Positions 14,344 to 21,198 of a stretch of 26,425 nucleotides of DNA are shown here, one piece after another. Each line of letters opens with the position of its first letter. The stretch's first letter is position 1. The translations under genes and the position numbers were made by a program. A model generated the notes under the pieces. The model did no database searches and was not told the origin of the DNA. It worked only from the letters and a program-made list of their open reading frames with translations. The stretch is from a virus. The DNA lies in the IMG/VR virus record IMGVR_UViG_3300028590_000078, positions 1 to 26,425 of that record. The stretch is one strand, 5' to 3'.

Positions 14344-17300
14344 TACTTACCTACCTTACCAATTTGAGCTACGAGGTTTGCCCGACGAGCTTTCTTGTCG
14401 AAATCTTCAGCGACACGTTCCGGCGTAGCACCATAGTAGTCGCCTTCGATGTTCACGAGCGCGCCCTTGGGCGTCGAGTATGCACCGCTCACGCCAGACG
14501 CTGCAGACGCGAATGAGGCGGTACCGTCGAACACCTGAGCATGTGCAACAGCATCGCTTGCCGTTCGCCTCAGAGCGTCTGCACGTTCCGTCATGCCCCG
14601 ACCGAAGTCATCAATCAACTTACGGCCTGAGTGGATCGTGTAACCCTTGCCCGAGAACGGACCGTACTTAGCAGGCGACTGGGGGAATGCACCCTTGACT
14701 GCGGCGACAACCGTAAGAGCTGCAGCAACAGCCGCGCCGATTGCCGAAGCAATACCGCGAGCGAACGCACCGATCAGAACAGCACCAGCGGTGAACAGCT
14801 CGAAAGAACGAGCCATCAGTGCACCAGCGATCTGTCCCGGGATACCACCCGCAGTGATCAGCAGCGAACTGATACCCGCAACAAGCCCGGTAGCAACTCG
14901 ACGCATGAACCCGGGAACAGCAGTGACGATTGCTTCCCAGCCACGAGCGAAGTTCTGCCCGAGTTGAGCCATGCCGATCACAACTTGCATCAGCATGCCC
15001 GGGATACCAGCGGCAAGGCTAGTGGCGATGTTCCTCATGCCCATAGCCGCGTTGAGTGCAACGGTACGCCAGAAGTTGCCCCATTGAGTATGCGCTTGGA
15101 TGAAGAATCCAGTGAACGAAGCAATCATGCCCGGGATACTCGAGTTGAGTGTGCCGGTCACGAGAGTCATAGCAATCGAGGCAGGATTCGGCAGGCCCGA
15201 CCAGAAGGTTTGCCACCTGGGCGTTTCCCCCTGGATAAGACCCAGCGCCGCGATGATCAGTGCGATGCCCGTGGACACAGTGCCCGGGATGGGACTGAAG
15301 CCCTGTGCAACAGAACCGTTCAGACCAGCCCAGAAGGTGTTCCAACGTTCGACCACACCGAACAGCGAGTCAAAGGCAAGAACCAGTGCAGGCAAACCCT
15401 TCCCAGGGTCGAGCAGGGCTTGGATGGTTCCAATGAAATCGCCCACGCCCTGTGCCGCATTGACTACGCCCTCGATCTTGGCCCAGAGTCCGCCGAGCAC
15501 TTCACCCAGGATCCTGAAGAACGCAGGAACCTCAGGATGATCAATGGCGAACTGAACGAGCGTGAAGAACCCACCCTTGGTATCGCCGAGGCTAAGCTGT
15601 GCGAATGCCGTGGGGATCTTGCCCATCAGCTCGACCATGTCGCCGAGCCATTCAAGGGAATCCCGGATGAACGGGGTAGCTTCCTTGAGTGCAATGCCGA
15701 GTTCCCGGAAGAACACAACGAGCACGGGTGAAGCAGCCTTGACAAGATCGACAATCAGCGGAGCAAGTTCAGCAATGAGCGGAATCAGCGGAGGCAGAAC
15801 TTCCTTGACGAACGACAGCAGCACAGGCCCAAGTTCCTTGAGCACGTCGCGCAGCAAGCCGGTCAGTACAGGGATCAACGGCCTGAGAGCTTCGAACAGC
15901 TCAGTGAAGATCGGAGCCAGCTGCTTGGCAGCCTCAGTGAGTACGGGCCCCATCTGTGACAGCAGCAGACCCAGTGCCGAAGCGAGCGTGCCGATGATCT
16001 GACCCAGAGGAGCCATCGCAGGCTTCAGGTCAGTCATAAACGTCAGGAAGCTTGAGAAGAAGTTCTTCAAGCCCGACTGCAGCGTGGGATCAGAAACGAG
16101 CAGCCCGATGTTCTCGAGCAGCTGTCCCAGGATCTTGCCCACCGAGTCGAAGATCGTAGCCAGTGTGGGCGCGAATTTACCCAGGCCCACACCAAGGCGG
16201 GCGAGCCCGTCAACGAGACCATCCATGAGACGATGCGCACCACCGAAGATGGTTGCGAACGTTACCTGGAAGTTCGAGGTGTTCATGGTGTCAGCGAGCT
16301 TGCGCAGACCGTCAGCCAGTCCAGCGAACGTTGAACCACCTGCAGCCTGAGCAGCACGACCCAGCGAGGCAAACACACGGCCCGTCTGGAACAGCACACG
16401 ACCAAGGTCCTTGAATGCTGTGATGCCTGTTTCAGCCCATTCCTTGAGCCGGCCATCGGCAGCAGCAGCCTGGATGAAGTTGTTAAACTGGTCGCTGAGC
16501 TTCACCAGCCATTCAGACAGACGGGGCAGGTACTCGGAACCGAAGGAACCCAGTGTGGTGAATGCAGCGACGAGAGGCTTCATAGCCCTGCCGGCAATTT
16601 CAATCGACTTGGTGAGGTTGCCCATCATAAAGGCAAGCTTGTCGGGTGTGATGTTCACCTGAAGCTCGCGAGACATTTCACCGAACAGCCGGCCCCATGC
16701 ACGAGCAAGATCCCCGAGGGTGTCACGCATCGTTGGCAGCAGGTTGTTTGTCAGGTCACGGATGGGCTGTGCAGCTTCCGTCCAGAACTCGTCACTGATA
16801 ATGTTCTGCAGGTTTGAGAACGCAGGGCCCAGATCAGCGAGGACTTTCTTTGTGTCCTTGAATGCCGCAATCAGCACACCCACGTTGATCGCCGACGCGG
16901 CGAGCAGTGCAGGAAGCAGTACGGAGATTTGCCCGAGCTGTGCGAACGACACACCCAGGGTTGACAGGTTGGAGATGAGCGCAAGCACAGCACCACTCAA
17001 GCCCAGGATGCCTGAAGAAACCAGGCCCAGCTTGGGGGCATTCTTGTCAAGATTCTTGACTGCATCCCAGAAGCTGTCGAAGACGTTACCCAGCATACGG
17101 GCACCCGTCAGAGCGGCGAGAGTGCTTGCAGCAGCCGCGACCGACGCGGCGTTCACACGAACGAAAATGGGAACTGTACGGGCCCTTGTAAGGACTGCCA
17201 GTTGCTGGCGTGCTCGAAGCGCATCAAGGTTGGCGTGAATGTTCGGATCAATGTCTTCGATCCGCTTCTTCAGATCGTGGAGCTGATCATTGGTTACATA

Positions 17301-17504
17301 CGGTTCAACCTTGATGCGTACTTCGAGGTCGCGCAGTTGTTCTTTTAGTTTACGGACTGACTCTCGCGTCACCGCGAGCTCAGCAGGAATGGTTGCCTTC
17401 ATAGTCTTCTCGATACGCTCGAGAGACAACTTCAGATCCTCGCGGAAACGCGATGAGTCAGGCAGGACTCGGATTGATACCCGGCCTGCGGATTTTGTAG
17501 CCAA
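14343..17504 (-). CDS. Tape measure protein (1053 aa)
   Basis: Sets tail length and is injected or released at infection. Residues ~20-100 are charged and helical (KLKEQLRDLEVRIK). A hydrophobic, probably membrane-seeking stretch spans ~160-216. The bulk is Ala/Leu/Gly-rich helix with repeated Trp turns (WNTFWAGL, WQTFWSGL, WGNFWRTV). Near residue 945 it has SPAKYGPFSGKGYTIHSG, a C-terminal signature common in actinophage tape measures. At about 1.5 angstrom per residue, 1053 residues predict a tail near 158 nm. The start is TTG at 17504 with AGGAGG five bases upstream, overlapping the chaperone stop. No lysozyme or peptidase domain is obvious. Confidence 0.93.
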   Translation of the reverse strand: MATKSAGRVSIRVLPDSSRFREDLKLSLERIEKTMKATIPAELAVTRESVRKLKEQLRDLEVRIKVEPYVTNDQLHDLKKRIEDIDPNIHANLDALRARQQLAVLTRARTVPIFVRVNAASVAAAASTLAALTGARMLGNVFDSFWDAVKNLDKNAPKLGLVSSGILGLSGAVLALISNLSTLGVSFAQLGQISVLLPALLAASAINVGVLIAAFKDTKKVLADLGPAFSNLQNIISDEFWTEAAQPIRDLTNNLLPTMRDTLGDLARAWGRLFGEMSRELQVNITPDKLAFMMGNLTKSIEIAGRAMKPLVAAFTTLGSFGSEYLPRLSEWLVKLSDQFNNFIQAAAADGRLKEWAETGITAFKDLGRVLFQTGRVFASLGRAAQAAGGSTFAGLADGLRKLADTMNTSNFQVTFATIFGGAHRLMDGLVDGLARLGVGLGKFAPTLATIFDSVGKILGQLLENIGLLVSDPTLQSGLKNFFSSFLTFMTDLKPAMAPLGQIIGTLASALGLLLSQMGPVLTEAAKQLAPIFTELFEALRPLIPVLTGLLRDVLKELGPVLLSFVKEVLPPLIPLIAELAPLIVDLVKAASPVLVVFFRELGIALKEATPFIRDSLEWLGDMVELMGKIPTAFAQLSLGDTKGGFFTLVQFAIDHPEVPAFFRILGEVLGGLWAKIEGVVNAAQGVGDFIGTIQALLDPGKGLPALVLAFDSLFGVVERWNTFWAGLNGSVAQGFSPIPGTVSTGIALIIAALGLIQGETPRWQTFWSGLPNPASIAMTLVTGTLNSSIPGMIASFTGFFIQAHTQWGNFWRTVALNAAMGMRNIATSLAAGIPGMLMQVVIGMAQLGQNFARGWEAIVTAVPGFMRRVATGLVAGISSLLITAGGIPGQIAGALMARSFELFTAGAVLIGAFARGIASAIGAAVAAALTVVAAVKGAFPQSPAKYGPFSGKGYTIHSGRKLIDDFGRGMTERADALRRTASDAVAHAQVFDGTASFASAASGVSGAYSTPKGALVNIEGDYYGATPERVAEDFDKKARRANLVAQIGKVGK

Positions 17505-17509
17505 GGCAA

Positions 17510-17515
17510 CCTCCT
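17510..17515 (-). promoter_or_regulatory. Perfect Shine-Dalgarno site for the tape measure TTG start
   Basis: AGGAGG on the minus strand, five bases upstream of TTG at 17504-17502. The TAG stop of the frameshifted chaperone (17516-17514) overlaps this site, so ribosomes terminating there lie directly over the tape measure initiation site. Confidence 0.75.
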
Positions 17516-17960
17516 AGGATGCTAGACCAGAGCCGAACAGATTCTTCAGTGTTGTACCAAAGTCAGCGAGTGTTTCAGTGGGCTTGTTGGGCGTTTGGCC
17601 CGGACGTGGATAAGGAGTAACTTCAGGCACCTTATTGTTCGGACTATTCGCACCCACAAAGTAAGCCGAGTGTTGGTTCACTGCGTCAATCAGATCAGCC
17701 ATGACGTAAGTGTTAGCGTCCCATCCCAGGTATTGTGAGTAGTCTTTGAGCTCCGGACCACCTAGGGACTTCGCACGCCACAACGATTTGGGTTCGTGTG
17801 GGAGGCGATCCAGCAGAGCGTACACCCGACGAATGGGAACCCGACCATCAATTGCATCCCATATGTCAAAGTCATACAGGGCAAGAAGATCGGATTCCCA
17901 GTCGGGGTTCAGCTCTAGCTGTCGTCGGAGCTCTCGTCTTCCCCCAGGACAGAGGTCCAA
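17514..17960 (-). CDS. Tail assembly chaperone, gpT-like part made by -1 frameshift
   Basis: This reading frame overlaps the end of the first chaperone in the -1 frame and lacks a credible start of its own (TTG at the frame's edge, no ribosome-binding site). It is best read as the downstream part of a gpG-T fusion. From the shift site it continues GRRELRRQLELNPDW, then LLALYDFDIWDAIDGRVPIRRVYALLDRLP and YVMADLIDAVNQHSAYF, a pattern usual for actinophage second chaperones. A -1 slip at GGGGGAA would give 114 residues from the first frame plus 142 here, 256 in total. The product assists tape measure and tail tube assembly and is not in the virion. It is followed immediately by the tape measure. 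Confidence 0.85.
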   Translation of the reverse strand: MDLCPGGRRELRRQLELNPDWESDLLALYDFDIWDAIDGRVPIRRVYALLDRLPHEPKSLWRAKSLGGPELKDYSQYLGWDANTYVMADLIDAVNQHSAYFVGANSPNNKVPEVTPYPRPGQTPNKPTETLADFGTTLKNLFGSGLAS

Positions 17961-18283
17961 GCAATGGCGAGTTCAGCCATACGCTGCATCGCATCCCTGC
18001 CCGAACAGAACTTCGTGAACTCTTTTTCGTCCTTGGCCCAGGGGAGCATCGCCTTGCCGATCTTACCGAGAATCGGAATCGCCTCGGTGTCCGACAGGGA
18101 TACCTCCTCGCCTTCCTTGGCGTCACCCATGAGTTCGTAGACGAGTGCCAGGAGCGGGGCCTGATCCCACACCGGTACTTCGTCAATCGACTTCATCAGG
18201 TTGAAGCCCGGGGTGTCTTCCGGACGGACGACCTTTTCAGCCTTCGGCTTACGATCCTGGGGGGTTTTACGTGAAGTAGCCAT
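17915..18283 (-). CDS. Tail assembly chaperone, gpG-like (122 aa)
   Basis: First gene after the major tail protein and just before the tape measure, the standard place of the gpG-like chaperone. The protein begins with a basic stretch (MATSRKTPQDRKPKAEK), has a helical core (APLLALVYELMGDAKEG; FCSGRDAMQRMAELAIAW) and an acidic end (GEDESSDDS). The last codons overlap the gpT frame and contain the probable slip site. ATG at 18283 follows AGAAAGG. Length and composition are normal for the family. It is expected to be made in excess over the frameshifted product. Confidence 0.85.
   Translation of the reverse strand: MATSRKTPQDRKPKAEKVVRPEDTPGFNLMKSIDEVPVWDQAPLLALVYELMGDAKEGEEVSLSDTEAIPILGKIGKAMLPWAKDEKEFTKFCSGRDAMQRMAELAIAWTSVLGEDESSDDS
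17939..17945 (-). promoter_or_regulatory. Probable -1 ribosomal frameshift site (GGGGGAA)
   Basis: On the minus strand GGGGGAA lies in phase G-GGG-GAA within the last nine codons of the gpG frame. A one-base backward slip at the GGG codon continues into the gpT frame as GGA-AGA-CGA. The frame offset between the two genes was checked by position arithmetic and is exactly -1. It is the only homopolymeric run in the short overlap that fits. Confidence 0.75.
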
Positions 18284-18316
18284 TGCGAGCCTACCTTTCT
18301 AAGCGAGCCAAGTGAA

Positions 18317-18355
18317 ACTGTGCGGGAGCCGGCTCGCAGAAGACTCCCGCACAGT
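18317..18355 (-). terminator. Strong hairpin after the major tail protein gene
   Basis: ACTGTGCGGGAG (18317-18328) is the exact reverse complement of CTCCCGCACAGT (18344-18355), a 12-bp stem with a 15-base loop. It starts five bases after the TAA stop of the major tail protein. Only three T's follow on the minus strand, so it may be an actinobacterial-type terminator without a long U-tract, a partial attenuator, or a 3' stabiliser of the tail-tube mRNA. Confidence 0.75.
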
Positions 18356-18359
18356 GTTG

Positions 18360-19163
18360 TTACGCAGCGCGCGTGTACGCCTGCGAGTTGGACACACCGT
18401 TGACCGTGGTCACGATGATCGGAGCAGAGCCGGACGAACCCGTGGGCAGAACGACTGCCATGCTCTTCGTGTTGTTGACCGTGTAGGATGCCGACGTGCC
18501 ACCGACGGTAACGCTGGTGACGCCGACGAAACCGGTACCCACCAGGTTGACAGTCTGGCCCGTACCCTGGCCGGAAGGCAGCGCAGTCGACACAACCGGA
18601 GCCGTGTCGATGAGTCCCGGGTGGTAGAACCGGAAGCGCTTGCCCGTGGTCTCGGAGTTCAGCATCTGAGCCGACAGCGCGATTTCGAAGAACGCATCCA
18701 CCGCAAGCTGCGGAGCGTCGCCGATGGTAATGGTCGTGTTGGGGATGTAGATGCCCATGCGAGTCGTGCCATCCACGATGAGGATGAACAGCGCCTTTTT
18801 CTGCGGGGCGATGGAGCCGCCCACGTCGTAGGTGCCGAGCGTTCCGTTGTGGGTGCCATCACCGAAAGCCAGACCCAGGGTCAGCTTGTCGATCTGGATG
18901 GAGTTGACGTTGACCGACCAAGTGATCGGATCGTAGGTCGCACGGAGAGCATCGTCCCACCAGGAACCACGCTGCGTCGCATCGCCGCCACCCTTGGAAA
19001 GGGAAACGTTGTTGTCACGCGAGGTGTGGCCGAGAGCCTGCCATCCGCCGGACAGAACGCCCGTGGGGTCGATGGTCTCGTAATCAGGGGCAGCGGTATC
19101 CGGGGGAGCGACGAGAACGGTGCCCCTGCCCGGAATGGTTGTTGCATTGGCGTTGAAGCCCAT
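18360..19163 (-). CDS. Major tail (tube) protein with C-terminal IPT/TIG Ig-like domain (267 aa)
   Basis: Forms the tail tube. It sits between the tail terminator and the chaperones. The N-terminal ~185 residues are the tube domain (GRGTVLVAPPD, GWQALGHTSRDNNVSLSKGGG, KKALFILIVDG, AVDAFFEIALSAQML). Residues ~190-267 form an extra domain with PVVSTALPSGQGTGQTVNLVGTGF and VTSVTVGGTSASYTVNNTKS, the pattern of an IPT/TIG Ig-like fold, probably displayed on the outside of the tail. ATG at 19163 follows GGAAGGA. A strong hairpin after the stop fits a highly expressed gene. Confidence 0.9.
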   Translation of the reverse strand: MGFNANATTIPGRGTVLVAPPDTAAPDYETIDPTGVLSGGWQALGHTSRDNNVSLSKGGGDATQRGSWWDDALRATYDPITWSVNVNSIQIDKLTLGLAFGDGTHNGTLGTYDVGGSIAPQKKALFILIVDGTTRMGIYIPNTTITIGDAPQLAVDAFFEIALSAQMLNSETTGKRFRFYHPGLIDTAPVVSTALPSGQGTGQTVNLVGTGFVGVTSVTVGGTSASYTVNNTKSMAVVLPTGSSGSAPIIVTTVNGVSNSQAYTRAA

Positions 19164-19181
19164 GGTAAATCCTTCCGAAAG

Positions 19182-19619
19182 TTATTTGCGAACAATGACG
19201 TGGAACACACCATCGTATTGGGTAAGGTCGCCTGCCGGCGTGAGGGTCGTACTCGTGCGGGAGGGCATCGAAACGTCATCGACAGACGTTACAGAGCCCA
19301 CACCAGGGTAGCGTGCGTTATTGTCGTGCGATTCATGCATGGCGCGATACACCATGTCTGCAATGTCTGCAGCTTCGTCGCGAGAACTGCCGAGGATCGA
19401 AACGAACACGTCCCATTCCCAGGCGTTGGGTCCACCCAGCATGCGCCCATTCTGGGCATTGACTACCACAAAGGGTACATGCTTTATGGCATCAACGTCT
19501 TGCTGGCTCATTACTTCCATGTCGGCAGTGCCAAACGTTGTAGCGATATCTTCGAGGGCGTCACGGATCACAAGGGTGAACAGTTGTTCAACGTCTACGG
19601 TCATGCGTACATAAGCCAT
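19182..19619 (-). CDS. Tail terminator protein (145 aa)
   Basis: Caps the tail tube before joining to the head. ATG at 19619 (MAYVRMTVDVEQLFT) is chosen over a longer frame because it overlaps the upstream TAA as TAATG. The protein shows a helix-strand pattern usual in tail terminators: LFTLVIRDALEDIATTF, then HVPFVVVNAQNG, then WDVFVSILGSSRDEAADIADMVYRAMHES, then a C-terminal strand FHVIVRK. It is directly upstream of the major tail protein. The family match is by pattern and gene order only. Confidence 0.78.
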   Translation of the reverse strand: MAYVRMTVDVEQLFTLVIRDALEDIATTFGTADMEVMSQQDVDAIKHVPFVVVNAQNGRMLGGPNAWEWDVFVSILGSSRDEAADIADMVYRAMHESHDNNARYPGVGSVTSVDDVSMPSRTSTTLTPAGDLTQYDGVFHVIVRK

Positions 19620-19972
19620 TAGCCGAACCTCATGTGTGAGGACCAGGGACCGGGCAGCTGAGTTACAGCGCCACCCAGGATGTGCTGACCAGGAACCCAC
19701 GTTGCGCCGGGTGCACCTTTACGCGGTGCCCAGTGACCCCACTCAATCGAATACGCAGCCTTGTCGCCTGCGAAGATCATGCGGTCACGAACGCCCTTCT
19801 TGCCGGGGACGTTCTTGATGGACAGCTTGCTGATGTAATCACCCGTGAGACGGTGAGCCTGAGCACGTCGCTTGACGTGGAGCATGACGAGTTCCGCTGT
19901 AGCATCCATCTCTGCAGAATTGCCCGCCATGCGAGCGACCCCGTTGGGAACCCAGCGATAAACCTCAGCCAT
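19619..19972 (-). CDS. Neck / head-tail joining protein, HK97 gp10-like (117 aa)
   Basis: This gene lies between stopper and tail terminator, where HK97 gp10-like neck proteins occur. The helical N-terminal half (ATAELVMLHVKRRAQAHRLTGDYISKLSIK) precedes a strand-rich half with DKAAYSIEWGHWAPRKG (~70-86), the usual YxxxxExGH-like feature of this group. The C-terminus is WSSHMRFG. It is coupled to both neighbours by TAATG overlaps. It probably helps attach tail to head; alternative names are tail completion or minor neck protein. Confidence 0.7.
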   Translation of the reverse strand: MAEVYRWVPNGVARMAGNSAEMDATAELVMLHVKRRAQAHRLTGDYISKLSIKNVPGKKGVRDRMIFAGDKAAYSIEWGHWAPRKGAPGATWVPGQHILGGAVTQLPGPWSSHMRFG

Positions 19973-20328
19973 TACCTCACCTCCGTACCACGTGCCTTGA
20001 GTTTGATTTCTTCGTGCTTGGTGCGTCGGCCACGGCCGAACCGTTTGACCACACCAACCTGGTCGTATTCTTCACCGTTCCACATCACCGTGCTGTGTGG
20101 GCCTCCCACCCATGCGGGTGTGTCAGCCTTCAAGATGATGTAGTCGGCGTTTACGTAGCCCGGGTCTTCGGCAGAACCGAAAGCAGCCAGGCCCGCGGGT
20201 TGTACACTGACGCCACGATAGACGACAGGATTCCCGGGGCCCAGCTTGTTGCTTCCTGTTCGGTCTTGACCGACGATGACCCGTGGGATGCACGTTACGG
20301 TGTCAGGGCCTGAGGTGAGGGCGCTCAT
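19972..20328 (-). CDS. Head-tail stopper-like protein (118 aa)
   Basis: ATG at 20328 overlaps the upstream TGA as ATGA and is preferred to a TTG six bases further up. The protein is beta-rich: RVIVGQDRTGSNKLGPGNPVVYRGVSVQP, then DYIILKADTPAWVGGPHSTVMWNGEEYDQVGVVKRFGRGRR near the middle and end. This small barrel pattern and the position after the adaptor fit head-tail stoppers, which hold DNA in the filled capsid. The C-terminal KHEEIKLKARGTEVR is basic. No catalytic motif is present. Confidence 0.7.
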   Translation of the reverse strand: MSALTSGPDTVTCIPRVIVGQDRTGSNKLGPGNPVVYRGVSVQPAGLAAFGSAEDPGYVNADYIILKADTPAWVGGPHSTVMWNGEEYDQVGVVKRFGRGRRTKHEEIKLKARGTEVR

Positions 20329-20741
20329 GGCCAACCATAACGATTCGAGGCAAACACTGTCCGGGGCCTGACGGCCGCAGTGGCAATGATGCCGAGGTCA
20401 GCAAGTTCATCCTTGGTAAACCAGATGTTGCCTGACGCGACGACTGGGTTACGCTTGTACGAGTAGTTGCCTTCCGTTTCCGATTGCATGCCTTCTGGGT
20501 CACGCAGTACACGCAGGACCGCACCAATGACTTTGTCCTTCACGAAGTTCGGGTCAATGCCCGTTCCTGTTACAGGGTCATAGGCAGCCATGCGCGAGAC
20601 GATGGTGGGAGCCTTTCGAAGAAGCAGTCGGACTGCCTCATCAATTTTGTCCTGGTACCACTCGTCAAGATTTTCCAGGTCCAACTCACCCTCATACGGC
20701 GTTTCCAGGTCAGTCGAAACATAACCGAGGACGTTGGCCAT
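20325..20741 (-). CDS. Head-tail adaptor protein (138 aa)
   Basis: The protein is mainly helical, as expected for adaptors that dock on the portal: ENLDEWYQDKIDEAVRLLLRK (~24-43), a short loop with RMAAYDPVTGTGID, then FVKDKVIGAVLRVLRDPEGMQSETEGNYSY. The end (FTKDELADLG...RPRTVFASNRYGWP) is typical of the gp15/gp19-type adaptors of actinophages. ATG at 20741 follows AAGGAGT. It overlaps the stopper gene by ATGA. Confidence 0.78.
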   Translation of the reverse strand: MANVLGYVSTDLETPYEGELDLENLDEWYQDKIDEAVRLLLRKAPTIVSRMAAYDPVTGTGIDPNFVKDKVIGAVLRVLRDPEGMQSETEGNYSYKRNPVVASGNIWFTKDELADLGIIATAAVRPRTVFASNRYGWP

Positions 20742-20750
20742 GGTGACTCC

Positions 20751-21140
20751 TTACTCGGCGTCGGCTTCGTCGTCTTCTTCGAGACGAGCGATGAGGTCGG
20801 CCTTGGTGCCGGAGACGGGAAGATCCCGCTGTTCGCAGAGCTCCTTCAGATCGTCCTTCGAGAGGTCGGCGTAGCCGAGGTCCTCGTCCACGTCTGATGC
20901 GGCTTCGGCTGTCGGAGGAAGTGTGTTGATGGTCGACCACTTCGTGTCCGGATCGTCAGGTTCGTTTTCCGGATCGGTGAGGCGCACATCCTCGCTGTCG
21001 CTAGCCTCGTGATCACCACCATAAACGTGATCACCAACGAGCTCAAGTGCCCAGTCAGGAACTTCATCGCCAGGAGCGAACCAGACAGTTTCAGCAGGGT
21101 CCTTGTGGACTGCAACATAGGCATTGAATTTCTTTCCCAT
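20751..21140 (-). CDS. Acidic protein with C-terminal SAP/HeH-like motif (129 aa)
   Basis: ATG at 21140 (MGKKFNAYVAVHKDP) follows AGAAAGG and is chosen over a longer frame that would run through the upstream hairpin. The N-terminal ~40 residues contain ETVWFAPGDEVPDWALELVGDHVY. The middle is very acidic and low-complexity. The last ~40 residues read DLSKDDLKELCEQRDLPVSGTKADLIARL, the helix-extended loop-helix pattern of SAP, HeH or Rho-N-type nucleic-acid-binding motifs. Proteins like this often follow the capsid gene in actinophages. A packaging or head-completion role is inferred. Confidence 0.7.
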   Translation of the reverse strand: MGKKFNAYVAVHKDPAETVWFAPGDEVPDWALELVGDHVYGGDHEASDSEDVRLTDPENEPDDPDTKWSTINTLPPTAEAASDVDEDLGYADLSKDDLKELCEQRDLPVSGTKADLIARLEEDDEADAE

Positions 21141-21160
21141 GATAGTAACCTTTCTCAAAA

Positions 21161-21190
21161 GTGTGGGGCCCCCCGAAGAGGACCCCACAC
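21161..21190 (-). terminator. Strong hairpin after the major capsid gene
   Basis: GTGTGGGG (21161-21168) pairs with CCCCACAC (21183-21190), and inner G-C and G-T pairs extend the stem to about 11 bp around a short loop. It starts eight bases past the capsid stop. Four T's follow on the minus strand. It is a probable terminator or attenuator that separates capsid mRNA from the connector genes, or a 3' stabilising end. Confidence 0.78.
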
Positions 21191-21198
21191 AGAATGAA

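Noticed and set aside
14631-15731. 366-codon open frame on the plus strand
   Set aside because: Antisense to the tape measure gene; low-complexity, charged sequence with no domain pattern.
17514-17960. gpT-like chaperone as an independently started gene
   Set aside because: The only in-frame starts are a TTG at the edge of the frame without a ribosome-binding site; the -1 offset and slip site favour frameshifting.
18312-19622. 436-codon open frame on the plus strand
   Set aside because: It is antisense to the major tail and tail terminator genes, has an Arg/Asp/His/Val-rich composition typical of shadow frames, and no recognisable motif.
19620-19700. Longer start for the tail terminator
   Set aside because: The extension overlaps the neck gene; the TAATG overlap at 19619 is the coupled start.
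21141-21188. Start of the SAP-like protein upstream of 21140
   Set aside because: It would translate through the capsid hairpin and lacks a ribosome-binding site, while ATG at 21140 has one.
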